Shown: positions 1 to 7,763, counted from the stretch's first letter. The stretch: DNA of 7,763 nt from Bacteroidia bacterium (GCA_016763665.1 JAESTI010000338.1:1-7763), one strand, 5' to 3'. The notes: generated from the sequence alone by a model not told the origin. Translations and numbers: made by a program.

Positions 1-32
1 CCTCATGATATTCGGAGCTATGGAGGGCGAAG

Positions 33-59
33 GTGGGCGATGAGGGATTCGAACCCCCG
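33..59. repeat. 27-base direct repeat of tRNA 3' end (partner 378-404)
   Basis: Bases 33-59 and 378-404 are identical and correspond to the T arm, acceptor 3' strand, discriminator and one further base of the tRNA-Val gene. The copies are 345 bases apart and enclose the GIY-YIG gene and the tRNA-Val terminator. An intact tRNA on one side and a repeated 3' end on the other is the layout left by elements that integrate at tRNA 3' ends, although no integrase is present here. Confidence 0.85.
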
Positions 60-63
60 CCCC

Positions 64-460
<397 letters not shown>

Positions 461-471
461 TTATTTTTATT

Positions 472-526
472 CCATGACCCTTCCGATGTAAATCGGAATG
501 CTCTGAACCAACTGAACTATACTCCC
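472..526 (-). pseudogene. Truncated tRNA 5' half
   Basis: The minus strand reads GGGAGTA (acceptor 5' strand), TA, then a D arm that shares TCAGTTGGTTCAGAGCAT with tRNA-Val, then an abnormal anticodon arm and GGGTC of a variable region. After ATGG the tRNA similarity stops and AT-rich sequence leads into the next tRNA. No T arm and no TACTCCC partner for the acceptor strand is present. The anticodon arm is a seven-base stem TTCCGAT/ATCGGAA with a four-base loop (481-498), not a 5+7 arm, so no anticodon can be assigned. It begins about 15 bases after a strong promoter box, where a real first tRNA would sit, so it was probably once functional and is still transcribed. Confidence 0.75.
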
Positions 527-540
527 TTGAAAAAGAGGTG

Positions 541-572
541 CAAATATACTGGGCTTTCTGTAATTTGCAAAA
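541..572 (-). promoter_or_regulatory. Bacteroidota-type promoter for the tRNA locus
   Basis: The minus strand has TTTTG (572-568), a 19-base spacer, and TATATTTG (548-541). This fits the Bacteroidota primary sigma consensus of TTTG, about 19 bases, then TAnnTTTG, with all fixed positions of the -7 box matched. Transcription would begin around 534-537, just upstream of the truncated tRNA at 526, and would continue through tRNA-Val to the terminator at 342-371. Confidence 0.75.
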
Positions 573-653
573 CTTTTTCAACACGAAAGTTATTTGGTTT
601 TTTTTGAATAATATTGTCCGAAAATAGAATAAATGAATATCCGTTATAATTAA

Positions 654-3245
654 ATGAATTTAGCTAAAAATATTATTGTTTGGGGATTGTTAACATTACT
701 GGTTTTGCTTGTAGCCGGTTTAGGGTTTGCGAAGCTTAATGAAGACAAGGTCAAGAGTATGGTGCTTGAACAGCTGAATGAGCAATTAAATACTGAGATC
801 AATGCTGGTGAAATTTCACTTACACTATTTGAGCAGTTTCCTTTCATTTCATTAAGGCTGCCTAATGTAGTTGCAAAGTCTACAAATGATGATGAAGTTC
901 CATTATTAAAGGTAGAGGATCTTTTCTTTAATTTTAATTTATTAGAGGCAATTCAAGGAAACTTTAATCTAACAGAGGTTTCAATAAGAAATGGAGAACT
1001 TAACTTGGCTATTGATGGAAATGGAAATCCCAATTACCTGGTTCTGAAAAAAGTATCAGATTCAACTAAGACAAGTTTTGCGGTTAATCTTGAAAATTTA
1101 GTTTTGGAGAACATAAAATTGACTTATAAGGATCATCAACTTAAGCAGGATTTTTTGTTTGATATTGAACAGGCGAATTTAAAGGGAAGATTTACAAACA
1201 ATGACTATGATATAGATTTGAAAAGCAATGCCATAATTGAGCATTTGAAAATTGACCAAGTAAATTATATTTCAGAACAACAAACAACAATCCAGACTAA
1301 ATTTCATGTGAACGAAAAGGACAAGACTTACCAGTTTCGGGAGGGAGGAGTCAAGATTCAAAGTGTTCAATTTGATATAACAGGTATAGTAAAATCAGTT
1401 TACAAAGGACATTTTATAGATATCTCAATTATTTCCCAAGAGGCCAATGTTCAAACTTTAAATGGACTATTGCCTCAAAAATTTATCAGTTATCTCGAAG
1501 GTATTACCAGCAAGGGGAGATTATCCTTTGAAACGAATATTAAAGGAAACCTGAGTCGCCAAAAAGACCCTTCAGTAAACATAACTTTTGCTATGAAGGA
1601 TGGGACTATTAGCATTGAAGATCATCGATTAAATTTTGTTAATGTAAATTTTATGGGGGAGTTTGAAAATGGTAATAATCAAAGTTTGTCAACATCAACT
1701 TTGAAGTTGGAGCAAATAAATACAAAAGTCGGGGATAAATCCATAACTGGAAATTTAACTATCCGAAACTTTGATAATCCTCAAATTGAGTCGGTTCCAA
1801 ATGGGTCTATCAATATGGAAAGTTTACTTGAATATTTTGAAGATCCGGCCATATTGAACGCAAATGGAAGAATAAATTTTAATTTTAAAACCCGGGGTTT
1901 GTTAAAGGACTTTAAATCAAAAACCAGTTTAGGAAACATCAAAATTGATGGGGAATTAAATGCAGATGCAGTAGGTTTTGAAATGCAAAATTCATCTTTA
2001 GTATTCAACAATATTAATGGACAATTTATCTTTAATGGAAACGATGTAGCGGTATTGGGTTTAGAAGGTAATATCTCCAATAGTGACTTTTCTCTGGATG
2101 GTAATTTTAGAAATGTGTTGCCATTCTTATTTAGTGCTGATGCTTCTTTGATTCTTGACGCAAAAGTCAGAGCAAAAAAAATAGATTTAAACGAACTTCT
2201 CCTCAATGACAAGGTAAGTTCTGATACATTGTATACCATTACGATCACTCCTAAACTGAATTGCAATATCTATGTTGAATGTGATCAAATGAAATTTAGA
2301 AACTTTAAAGCTCGAAACATTTCAGGTAATTTTATTGTAGAAAGGCAACAATTAACAACAGAAAACCTTGAGTTCTCTTCAATGGGTGGTGAATATTTCC
2401 TGAAAGGAAATATTGATGCTACTGATCCTGAAAATATTATCATGACTACCAATGCGTTTTGCAAGGAAGTTGATATAAATCAATTATTTTATCAATGTGA
2501 GAACTTCGGACAAGGGGTTATGACGGATAAACACTTGAAAGGGAAAGTTACCTCTGATATAAGTTTGTATACTGCCTGGACAAGTGATCTTTCCTCTAAA
2601 TTGGATAGGGTTATGGCTTCCTGTGATATTATTATAGATGGCGGTGAGCTTATCAATTTTGAACCGATGATGGCACTGTCAAAATATTTGGATATCTCCG
2701 ATCTGAAAAATATTAAGTTTTCAACTGTGAAAAATACTATTGAGATCAAAGATCAGAAAATTTATATTCCGGAAATGAAAGTAAAAACAAATGCAATTGA
2801 TCTCAAAATTTCAGGATATCATACTTTTGATAACCATGTGAATTATAATATACAGATCAAATTGTCAGAAATACTTTCTAAAAAAGCAAAAAATAGATTC
2901 AAAGATATAGGTGAAATAGAAAAAGATGAAGAAGGTAAGGCTACATTGTATTTGGTAATGACTGGAGATGCCGAAGATCCTGATTTCCGTTACGACAAAA
3001 AGAGTGTTAAGGATAAACTTAAGAATGATTTTAAAAAAGAAAGAAAGGAATTGGGTAAGGTTTTTAAGGATGAAATCAATAAATTGCTCAATAAACCAAC
3101 GGAAGAGGATAAAAATATTAAACCTATAGAAATTGAATGGGATGAGCCAATTGATAACAATTCAACACCAGATACAGTTAAAGACAAGGGCGATGAACCG
3201 TTTAAAAATTTCAAGGAAAAACTTAAAGAGTTTGATGATGAGTGA
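654..3245 (+). CDS. AsmA-like membrane-anchored periplasmic protein
   Basis: An 863-residue protein of the AsmA/TamB-like superfamily. A single N-terminal membrane segment (about residues 6-26, rich in L, V and G) is followed by the hallmark AsmA start: a hydrophobic and amphipathic region with LKVEDLFFNFNLLEAIQGN, then an NG-rich strand ending in GNGNPNY (about 85-130). The long middle is made of repeating beta-strand stretches. A second conserved region near residues 700-770 contains SGYHTFDNHVNYNIQIKL, typical of the AsmA C-terminal domain. The last 80 or so residues form a highly charged K/E/D tail with possible coiled coil. Characterised AsmA-like proteins act in the periplasm at the inner membrane in outer-membrane lipid homeostasis, with phospholipid transport proposed; that role here is inferred. 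The ATG at 654 directly follows an in-frame TAA (651-653), which fixes it as the first possible start. No operon partner is clear. Confidence 0.85.
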   Translation: MNLAKNIIVWGLLTLLVLLVAGLGFAKLNEDKVKSMVLEQLNEQLNTEINAGEISLTLFEQFPFISLRLPNVVAKSTNDDEVPLLKVEDLFFNFNLLEAIQGNFNLTEVSIRNGELNLAIDGNGNPNYLVLKKVSDSTKTSFAVNLENLVLENIKLTYKDHQLKQDFLFDIEQANLKGRFTNNDYDIDLKSNAIIEHLKIDQVNYISEQQTTIQTKFHVNEKDKTYQFREGGVKIQSVQFDITGIVKSVYKGHFIDISIISQEANVQTLNGLLPQKFISYLEGITSKGRLSFETNIKGNLSRQKDPSVNITFAMKDGTISIEDHRLNFVNVNFMGEFENGNNQSLSTSTLKLEQINTKVGDKSITGNLTIRNFDNPQIESVPNGSINMESLLEYFEDPAILNANGRINFNFKTRGLLKDFKSKTSLGNIKIDGELNADAVGFEMQNSSLVFNNINGQFIFNGNDVAVLGLEGNISNSDFSLDGNFRNVLPFLFSADASLILDAKVRAKKIDLNELLLNDKVSSDTLYTITITPKLNCNIYVECDQMKFRNFKARNISGNFIVERQQLTTENLEFSSMGGEYFLKGNIDATDPENIIMTTNAFCKEVDINQLFYQCENFGQGVMTDKHLKGKVTSDISLYTAWTSDLSSKLDRVMASCDIIIDGGELINFEPMMALSKYLDISDLKNIKFSTVKNTIEIKDQKIYIPEMKVKTNAIDLKISGYHTFDNHVNYNIQIKLSEILSKKAKNRFKDIGEIEKDEEGKATLYLVMTGDAEDPDFRYDKKSVKDKLKNDFKKERKELGKVFKDEINKLLNKPTEEDKNIKPIEIEWDEPIDNNSTPDTVKDKGDEPFKNFKEKLKEFDDE

Positions 3246-3268
3246 AATAAACTAATATGCTAATTCAT

Positions 3269-3333
3269 ACGAATAATACCAATATTATACGAATACACGA
3301 ATCACCGATTTTACGAATCATCAATACGTGAAT
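3269..3333 (+). repeat. Degenerate ACGAAT intergenic repeat
   Basis: ACGAAT occurs at 3269-3274, 3289-3294, 3297-3302 and 3313-3318, with a variant ACGTGAAT at 3326-3333. Spacing is irregular (20, 8, 16 and 13 bases). Most copies are preceded by AT or CAC, giving an ATACGAATCAC-like pattern. The repeats fill much of the 134-base gap between the AsmA-like gene and the histidine kinase gene. No convincing terminator stem was found in the gap. The function is unknown. Confidence 0.65.
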
Positions 3334-3361
3334 CAATTTTACATTTTATATTAAAGATACT

Positions 3362-3367
3362 GAGGAG
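3362..3367 (+). promoter_or_regulatory. Possible Shine-Dalgarno site of the histidine kinase gene
   Basis: GAGGAG ends 12 bases before the ATG at 3380. The spacing is a little long and Bacteroidota ribosomes depend little on such sites, so this is only modest support for the chosen start. Confidence 0.4.
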
Positions 3368-3379
3368 TAGTTACAGAAC

Positions 3380-4531
3380 ATGAACATTTATCAAAAAAAA
3401 ATAAGATGGAAGCTCATCCTTTTTGTGATGGCTATAGTAATAGGCCTGTCTTCGTTGTGGTATACAGACTACATAGTAACGCAAATTTCAGTTGAAGAGC
3501 GTGCAAAAGTTGAGTTGTGGGCCAGTGGCACCAAATATATTGCCAATAATATTGACTCGGATGGTGATTTTTCCTTTTTATTTGAAATAATTCGCAACAA
3601 TAAAACAGTACCTGCAATACTAACAGATCAGGAGGATAATATCATTTCTCATAGAAATATTGATTCAGCAGAGGCAGATGATAAGACATATATGACGGAG
3701 CAATTAGTTATTATGAAGTCACAACATAAACCTATTGAGATTGAATTATACGAAGGACAAAAAAATTATATCTATTATAAGGACTCATTTTTACTTACCC
3801 AATTAAAGTATTACCCATTTATTCAACTGGCAGTGATTTCTCTTTTTATCATGGTTTCTTATTTCGCCATGAGCGCTTCGAGAAATGCAGAACAAAACCA
3901 GGTTTGGGTTGGTATGGCTAAAGAAACTGCGCACCAATTGGGTACTCCATTATCCTCATTGATGGCATTATTAGAAAATTTCAAATCTAAAATTGGAACA
4001 GATGAAAATGTCGAGGAGTTAGAGAAGGATGTAAATCGATTAGAGCTTATCACAGAACGGTTTTCTAAGATTGGTTCTGCTCCAAATTTACAAGTTGAAA
4101 ACGCAGTGGAGGTAGTGGAAAACTCTATTAGCTATTTAAAAGGAAGAACTTCGGATACAGTAAAGTTTAACGTGAACGTTGCTAAAAGTGAACCAATATA
4201 TGCCAAGATAAATATTCCACTTTTTGACTGGGTAATGGAAAACCTGTGTAAGAATGCTATTGATGCCATCAATGGAACTGGTGAGGTAAATATCAATATT
4301 AGCGAAAACTCTAAAAATGTATTCATAGATGTTCAGGATTCGGGAAAAGGAATTCCCAAAATTAAAGTGAAAACTATTTTTAAACCTGGATATACTACAA
4401 AAGCAAGGGGTTGGGGTTTGGGCTTATCTCTTGCTAAAAGGATTATTGAAAATTATCATTCGGGTGAAATATATGTTAAAGAGTCAGAAATTAACAAGGG
4501 AACTACCTTTCGAATAGAGTTGAAGAAGTAG
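3380..4531 (+). CDS. Membrane sensor histidine kinase
   Basis: A 383-residue sensor kinase. Two membrane segments, about residues 11-34 and 144-166, enclose a periplasmic region of about 110 residues with no domain I recognise. No HAMP domain is evident: the second helix leads directly into the dimerisation helix. The phosphoacceptor box is KETAHQLGTPLSSL with H185. The ATP-binding domain follows, with the N box ENLCKNAIDA (N288, N292), the G1 box DSGKGIP (D320, G322, G324), an F box around FKPGYTT (334-340) and the G2 box GWGLGLSLAK (344-353). All catalytic motifs appear intact. It should autophosphorylate in the cytoplasm and pass phosphate to a response regulator, but none is encoded in the window, so partner and signal are unknown. 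The H-box variant AHQLGTPL, instead of the commoner SHELRTPL, is a form I associate with Bacteroidota kinases. The gene ends 60 bases before pdhB. Confidence 0.92.
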   Translation: MNIYQKKIRWKLILFVMAIVIGLSSLWYTDYIVTQISVEERAKVELWASGTKYIANNIDSDGDFSFLFEIIRNNKTVPAILTDQEDNIISHRNIDSAEADDKTYMTEQLVIMKSQHKPIEIELYEGQKNYIYYKDSFLLTQLKYYPFIQLAVISLFIMVSYFAMSASRNAEQNQVWVGMAKETAHQLGTPLSSLMALLENFKSKIGTDENVEELEKDVNRLELITERFSKIGSAPNLQVENAVEVVENSISYLKGRTSDTVKFNVNVAKSEPIYAKINIPLFDWVMENLCKNAIDAINGTGEVNINISENSKNVFIDVQDSGKGIPKIKVKTIFKPGYTTKARGWGLGLSLAKRIIENYHSGEIYVKESEINKGTTFRIELKK

Positions 4532-4550
4532 TGAATAACGTCATTTTTGG

Positions 4551-4558
4551 TATATTTG
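4551..4558 (+). promoter_or_regulatory. -7 box of a probable pdhB promoter
   Basis: TATATTTG matches the Bacteroidota -7 consensus TAnnTTTG at every fixed position and lies 33 bases before the pdhB start codon, giving a leader of roughly 25 to 30 bases. The -33 side is poor: only GTG at 4531-4533, with 17 bases between, resembles TTG. It suggests that pdhB is transcribed separately from the kinase gene. Confidence 0.55.
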
Positions 4559-4591
4559 CGATCCAGTAAAAAGGGCTAATTTTTAGAATAA

Positions 4592-5569
4592 ATGAGAACC
4601 ATTCAGTTTAGAGAAGCATTGCGTGAGGCCATGTCTGAAGAAATGAGGCGTGATGAGAATATTTTTCTCATGGGAGAAGAAGTTGCGGAGTACAATGGTG
4701 CTTACAAGGTAAGCCAGGGAATGCTTGACGAATTTGGGGAGAAAAGAGTTATTGATACTCCTATATCTGAATTAGGATTTGCCGGAATTGGTGTGGGGGC
4801 TGCAATGAATGACTTACGCCCCATCATTGAATTTATGACATTCAATTTTTCACTTGTAGCGATTGACCAGGTGATAAACTCTGCCTCAAAAATGTTGAAC
4901 ATGTCGGGGGGGCAGTTCAATATCCCTGTTGTATTCAGAGGCCCTACTGGTTCTGCAGGAATGCTGGGTGCACAACATTCTAATGCTTTTGATAGCTGGT
5001 ATGCAAATACTCCAGGATTAAAAGTAGTGGTACCTTCTACTCCTTATGATGCAAAAGGATTACTTAAAACTGCCATTAGAGACGATGATCCGGTTGTTTT
5101 TATGGAATCTGAACAAATGTATGGTGATAAAGGCGAAGTTCCAGATGGAGAATATTTATTGCCGTTAGGTGTTGCTGATATCAAAAGAAAGGGATCAGAT
5201 GTAACTTTGGTAACGTTTGGTAAAATTTTAAAAGTAGTAAATGCTGCAGCAGAAGAATTAGCTAAAGAGGGAATAGATGCAGAGGTTATAGACCTAAGAA
5301 CAATTCGTCCAATAGATTATGAGACTGTAATTCAGTCTGTAAAGAAAACCAATAGAATGGTAGTTGTAGAAGAAGCATGGCCGCTTGGTTCAATAGCCAC
5401 CGAGATCACATACAAAGTTCAGAAAGATGCATTTGACTATTTGGATGCCCCAATTAAACGAGTTACTACTGCTGATGTCCCCATGTCATATGCACCCACC
5501 TTAGTAGAAGCATACCTCCCGAGTACAGAAAAGATAATTAAAAATGTGAAAGAGGTATTGTACATTTAA
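4592..5569 (+). CDS. pdhB: Pyruvate dehydrogenase E1 component, beta subunit
   Basis: A 325-residue protein of normal length for E1 beta. With the alpha subunit it forms the thiamine-diphosphate-dependent E1 enzyme that decarboxylates pyruvate and passes the acetyl group to the lipoyl group of E2, feeding acetyl-CoA into the cycle. The N-terminal pyrimidine-binding half has MGEEVAEYNGAYKVSQGML (27-45, containing the Glu that activates the cofactor), DTPISELGFAGIGVGAAM (55-72), EFMTFNFS (80-87), AIDQVINSASK (90-100), VFRGPTGSAG (114-123) and AQHS with H129. The C-terminal transketolase-like domain has VTLVTFGK (204-211), EVIDLRTIRPID (231-242) and VVVEEAWPLGSIATEI (257-272). The GAYK and EFMTFNFS blocks fit pyruvate rather than branched-chain dehydrogenases. 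No pdhA, E2 or E3 gene is adjacent, so the complex must be encoded in more than one locus or further away. The cellular location is cytoplasmic. Confidence 0.97.
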   Translation: MRTIQFREALREAMSEEMRRDENIFLMGEEVAEYNGAYKVSQGMLDEFGEKRVIDTPISELGFAGIGVGAAMNDLRPIIEFMTFNFSLVAIDQVINSASKMLNMSGGQFNIPVVFRGPTGSAGMLGAQHSNAFDSWYANTPGLKVVVPSTPYDAKGLLKTAIRDDDPVVFMESEQMYGDKGEVPDGEYLLPLGVADIKRKGSDVTLVTFGKILKVVNAAAEELAKEGIDAEVIDLRTIRPIDYETVIQSVKKTNRMVVVEEAWPLGSIATEITYKVQKDAFDYLDAPIKRVTTADVPMSYAPTLVEAYLPSTEKIIKNVKEVLYI

Positions 5570-5650
5570 GTACTTTATTCAATGCTTTTCATAATTAGCA
5601 CGATTAATTCATCTTGCTAAATTTATATCAATTTCTTATATTTAAAATCC

Positions 5651-5677
5651 TTTGGTTAATTTTTTCGTATAAATATG
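5651..5677 (+). promoter_or_regulatory. Weak candidate promoter for the propeller sensor gene
   Basis: TTTG (5651-5654) and TAAATATG (5670-5677, one mismatch to TAnnTTTG) lie 15 bases apart, shorter than the usual 17 to 23. It ends about 25 bases before the proposed ATG at 5702. It is the best match in the 132 bases between pdhB and that ATG, but it is not convincing on its own. Confidence 0.3.
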
Positions 5678-5701
5678 GATGTACTGTTACAGAAATAACT
5701 A

Positions 5702-7763
5702 ATGAGGTATTTTTATATTCATAGGATCAGAATATTTCAGCTTATTATTCTGATATTTTTTTTTAGTGGGAACACAATGCTTCTCACAGGTAAAGAACTT
5801 TAAATTCTATTCTGTTGAGGACGGTTTAGCGCAATCACAAGTAAATAGCATATGTCAGGATAGTAAGGGAAACCTTTGGATAGGTACCAATGGAGGAGGC
5901 TTGAGTGTTTTTAACGGGCATTCCTTTAAAAACTTCACTGAAAAAGAAGGATTAGGAAGCAATATTATAAATACAATCATTGAAGATAGAAAAGGAAGGA
6001 TGTGGTTTGCTACCTGGGGAAAGGGTATAACAATGTTTGATGGTAGGTCTTTTAAAACCTTTACAATAGATGATGGCTTGTGTGATGATAAGTTCTTTGA
6101 AATTTTAGAAGATCGTATGGAAACTTGTGGTTTGGATCCAGAACAGGAATTACAAAATACGATGGACAGGATTTTAAATGCATGGTTGATTGGCAAGGGT
6201 TGGAGAAATTTCAGATAACTTCAATAGTTGAGGACAAGAAAGGGGTGTTATGGTTTGGAGGCCGGAAACTCTACAAATACGATGGACAGGAATTTCAAAC
6301 ATTTGATAGCAAGGAGTTGGAGAATATAGGTATTACAGCCCTACATATTGATCATAAAGAAGATCTTTGGATAGGAACATGGCAAAATGGGGTGTTCAAG
6401 TATAATGGATCCGATTTTACAAATTATACGACCCAAAATGGACTTACTCACAATATTGTATCTTCTATTACTGAAGATAAAGACAGAAATATATGGTTAG
6501 GAACGTATGGTGGTTTAACCAAATATAATGGAGATGTCTTTGAAAGATATACACCAAAAGGGGAATTAAAAGTAAGCGTTATTTATTCCCTGATGGTGGA
6601 TTATGAGGGAAATTTATGGATTGGAACTGCAGGTCAGGGTCTGGGTGTATTTCAAGGAGAAAGGTTTATTCATTTTAATAGAGAAATTGGATTAAACAAC
6701 GATATGATATGGTCTATATTAGAAGATAAGAAGGGGAATATGTGGTTTGGAACTTATGGTGGTGGAGTATCGAGAGTAGAAAAATTTTACGAAAAAATAG
6801 ATGCATTTGAGCCTCTTGAATTTCAGAACTTTACAGAAAAGGATGGCCTTAGTAATGACCGAATATATAATATTATCGAATCTAAAAATGGAGATATTTG
6901 GTTTGGAACTTGGAATGGGGTAACAAAATATGACGGTAAAAACTTCAAAACTTTTGGGAAAAAAGATGGTTTGGAAAGCACTATCTTTTACTCTATCATG
7001 GAAGATACAAAAGGAGATTTATGGCTTGGAACACTTGGTGGAGCATATAAATATGATGGTACAAGTTTTGAAAAATTCTCGATTAAAGCTGATATGGATG
7101 AAAGCATCAATATATATATTGTTTATGAGGACAAAAAGGGAAATGTGTGGTTTGGAACAGAAGGGGAAGGTGCTTTTAAGTATGATGGAAACAAACTAAT
7201 ACAATATACCAATGAAAATGGTTTAGTAAGTGATCTTATTATTTCAATTCTTCAGGATGATAAAGATAATATGTGGTTTGGAACCTATGGAGGAGGAATT
7301 TCGATATTACTGGATAACGCCAAAGAGTCTACCCAAATTAAAGATGCAAAAGAGTTTAAGAAAGGCAATAGAACTCTCTATTGGGACTATATTACTACGG
7401 AGGATGGATTAAGCGATGATGGAATTATATTAATGATATTTGATGATCAGGGTAATTTGTGGGTTGGAAATAATAAAGGGGTAGATAAATTTTATACCAA
7501 TGGTTATTATAAATATGGAACAAAACTAGTAGAGAATTTTGGCAAAGAGGAAGGATTTGTAGGTATAGAATGTAATGCAAATGCGACATTTAAGGATAGT
7601 CGGGGAAACCTTTGGTTTGGTACAATTAATGGCGCTAGTATGTACTGCCCTGGGGAAGATAAAATAAACAAAGCCGAACCATTTACAAATATTATAAAAA
7701 CAAGGCTGTTTTTTGAAGATTATGACTTTTCTAATTATGCGGATAGTATAAATGGGACATCAA
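5702..7763 (+). CDS. Two-component regulator propeller sensor, frameshifted, 3' end outside window
   Basis: The frame from ATG 5702 encodes a signal peptide (MRYFYIHRIRIFQLIILIFF), but the run of nine T at 5756-5764 shifts it; removing one T would continue as LVGTQCFSQ and then VKNFKFYSVEDGLAQ. The middle part (to about 6117) reads in the next frame. A one-base loss then returns the sequence to the original frame, which stays open to the window end. Joined, the product has about 14 blades of the Reg_prop type, each about 40 residues with a core like EDKKGNLWFGT..GG...YDG..F, which is two seven-bladed propellers. The last visible residues (FTNIIKTRLFFEDYDF) look like the start of a Y_Y_Y domain. 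In Bacteroidota such periplasmic sensors usually continue with a membrane helix and a kinase or another output domain; that part is not visible. A gene caller may report fragments from GTG 5766 to 6218 and from about ATG 6182 onward. It could be a pseudogene, a phase-variable gene or an assembly error. Confidence 0.85.
5756..5764 (+). repeat. Nine-T homopolymer at the signal-peptide frameshift
   Basis: The nine Ts lie at the end of the signal-peptide hydrophobic core. With nine Ts the frame from ATG 5702 ends at a TAA shortly after, following GTG-GGA-ACA read out of frame. With eight Ts the signal peptide joins the propeller blades in frame. Such tracts are prone to slippage in replication, in transcription and in sequencing. 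Confidence 0.8.
6114..6121 (+). other. Second frameshift site in the propeller gene
   Basis: The blade signature LEDR-x-GNLWFGS is split here. CGT (6114-6116) is the last codon of the middle frame that fits, and GGA (6119-6121) is the first codon of the following frame. One base, most simply an A making CGT-AAT-GGA, is missing. It exactly offsets the extra T at 5756-5764. Confidence 0.75.
6155..6291 (+). repeat. Near-identical DNA segments in adjacent propeller blades
   Basis: The 17-base string AAATACGATGGACAGGA occurs at 6155-6171 and again at 6275-6291, exactly 120 bases (40 codons, one blade) apart. It encodes KYDGQ in consecutive blades 3 and 4, pointing to a fairly recent duplication or gene conversion between blades. 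Confidence 0.7.

Noticed and set aside
1..32. A further gene or tRNA piece at the left edge.
   Set aside because: The 32 bases show no tRNA arm or coding signature that can be supported without the sequence to the left.
593..616. Promoter for the AsmA-like gene with TTTG near 593 and TAATATTG at 609-616.
   Set aside because: The spacer is about 12 bases, well short of the usual 17 to 23, and the -7 box has a mismatch.
3269..3333. The ACGAAT repeats as a CRISPR array.
   Set aside because: Repeats are only six bases, spacing is 8 to 20 bases and irregular, and no cas genes are near.
5595..5620. Inverted repeat TTAGCA/TGCTAA after pdhB as a terminator.
   Set aside because: The stem is only six AT-rich pairs with a 14-base loop and there is no T-run.
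650..6196. Several minus-strand open frames of 60 to 160 codons opposite the AsmA-like, kinase, pdhB and propeller genes.
   Set aside because: They are antisense to well-supported genes, have low-complexity composition and no recognisable motifs.
6930..7412. Two short plus-strand open frames at 6930-7199 and 7230-7412.
   Set aside because: They lie in the frame next to the propeller blades, which read continuously through this region; the short frames show no domain of their own.

Overview
The window most likely comes from a member of the Bacteroidota, probably a Cytophagales- or Flavobacteriia-like lineage. The DNA is AT-rich. Two promoter -7 boxes match the Bacteroidota consensus TAnnTTTG, most starts lack a clear Shine-Dalgarno site, and the genes include a Reg_prop/Y_Y_Y-type propeller sensor and an AsmA-like giant typical of that phylum. 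No species can be named from sequence alone.

Layout. (1) Positions 33-572, minus strand: a small tRNA locus. A good promoter (541-572) reads into a truncated tRNA 5' half (472-526), then an intact tRNA-Val(UAC) (379-453), then a rho-independent terminator (342-371). Next comes a short GIY-YIG nuclease gene (71-337), whose last codons run into a second broken tRNA, a 3' half (33-92). The nuclease gene lies between two copies of the same 27-base tRNA 3' end, 345 bases apart. This is the most unusual part of the window. (2) 654-3245, plus: a membrane-anchored AsmA-like protein. (3) 3246-3379: an intergenic region with a degenerate ACGAAT repeat. (4) 3380-4531, plus: a two-transmembrane sensor histidine kinase with no response regulator beside it. 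(5) 4592-5569, plus: pyruvate dehydrogenase E1 beta (pdhB), with its own promoter box and no E1 alpha nearby. (6) 5702 to the window end, plus: the N-terminal part of a large two-component-type sensor, with a signal peptide and 14 propeller blades. As written it is broken by two mutually compensating single-base frameshifts, one in a run of nine T at the signal peptide and one near 6117.

The protein genes do not form an obvious pathway. The plus-strand genes are co-directional but separated by about 60 to 200 bases, and pdhB appears to have its own promoter. The tRNA/GIY-YIG locus is divergent from them. No CRISPR array, transposase or phage gene is visible. The claim of a previously undescribed system is not proven. 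The best candidate is the tRNA-embedded GIY-YIG mini-element, which looks like a very small tRNA-associated mobile or parasitic unit.
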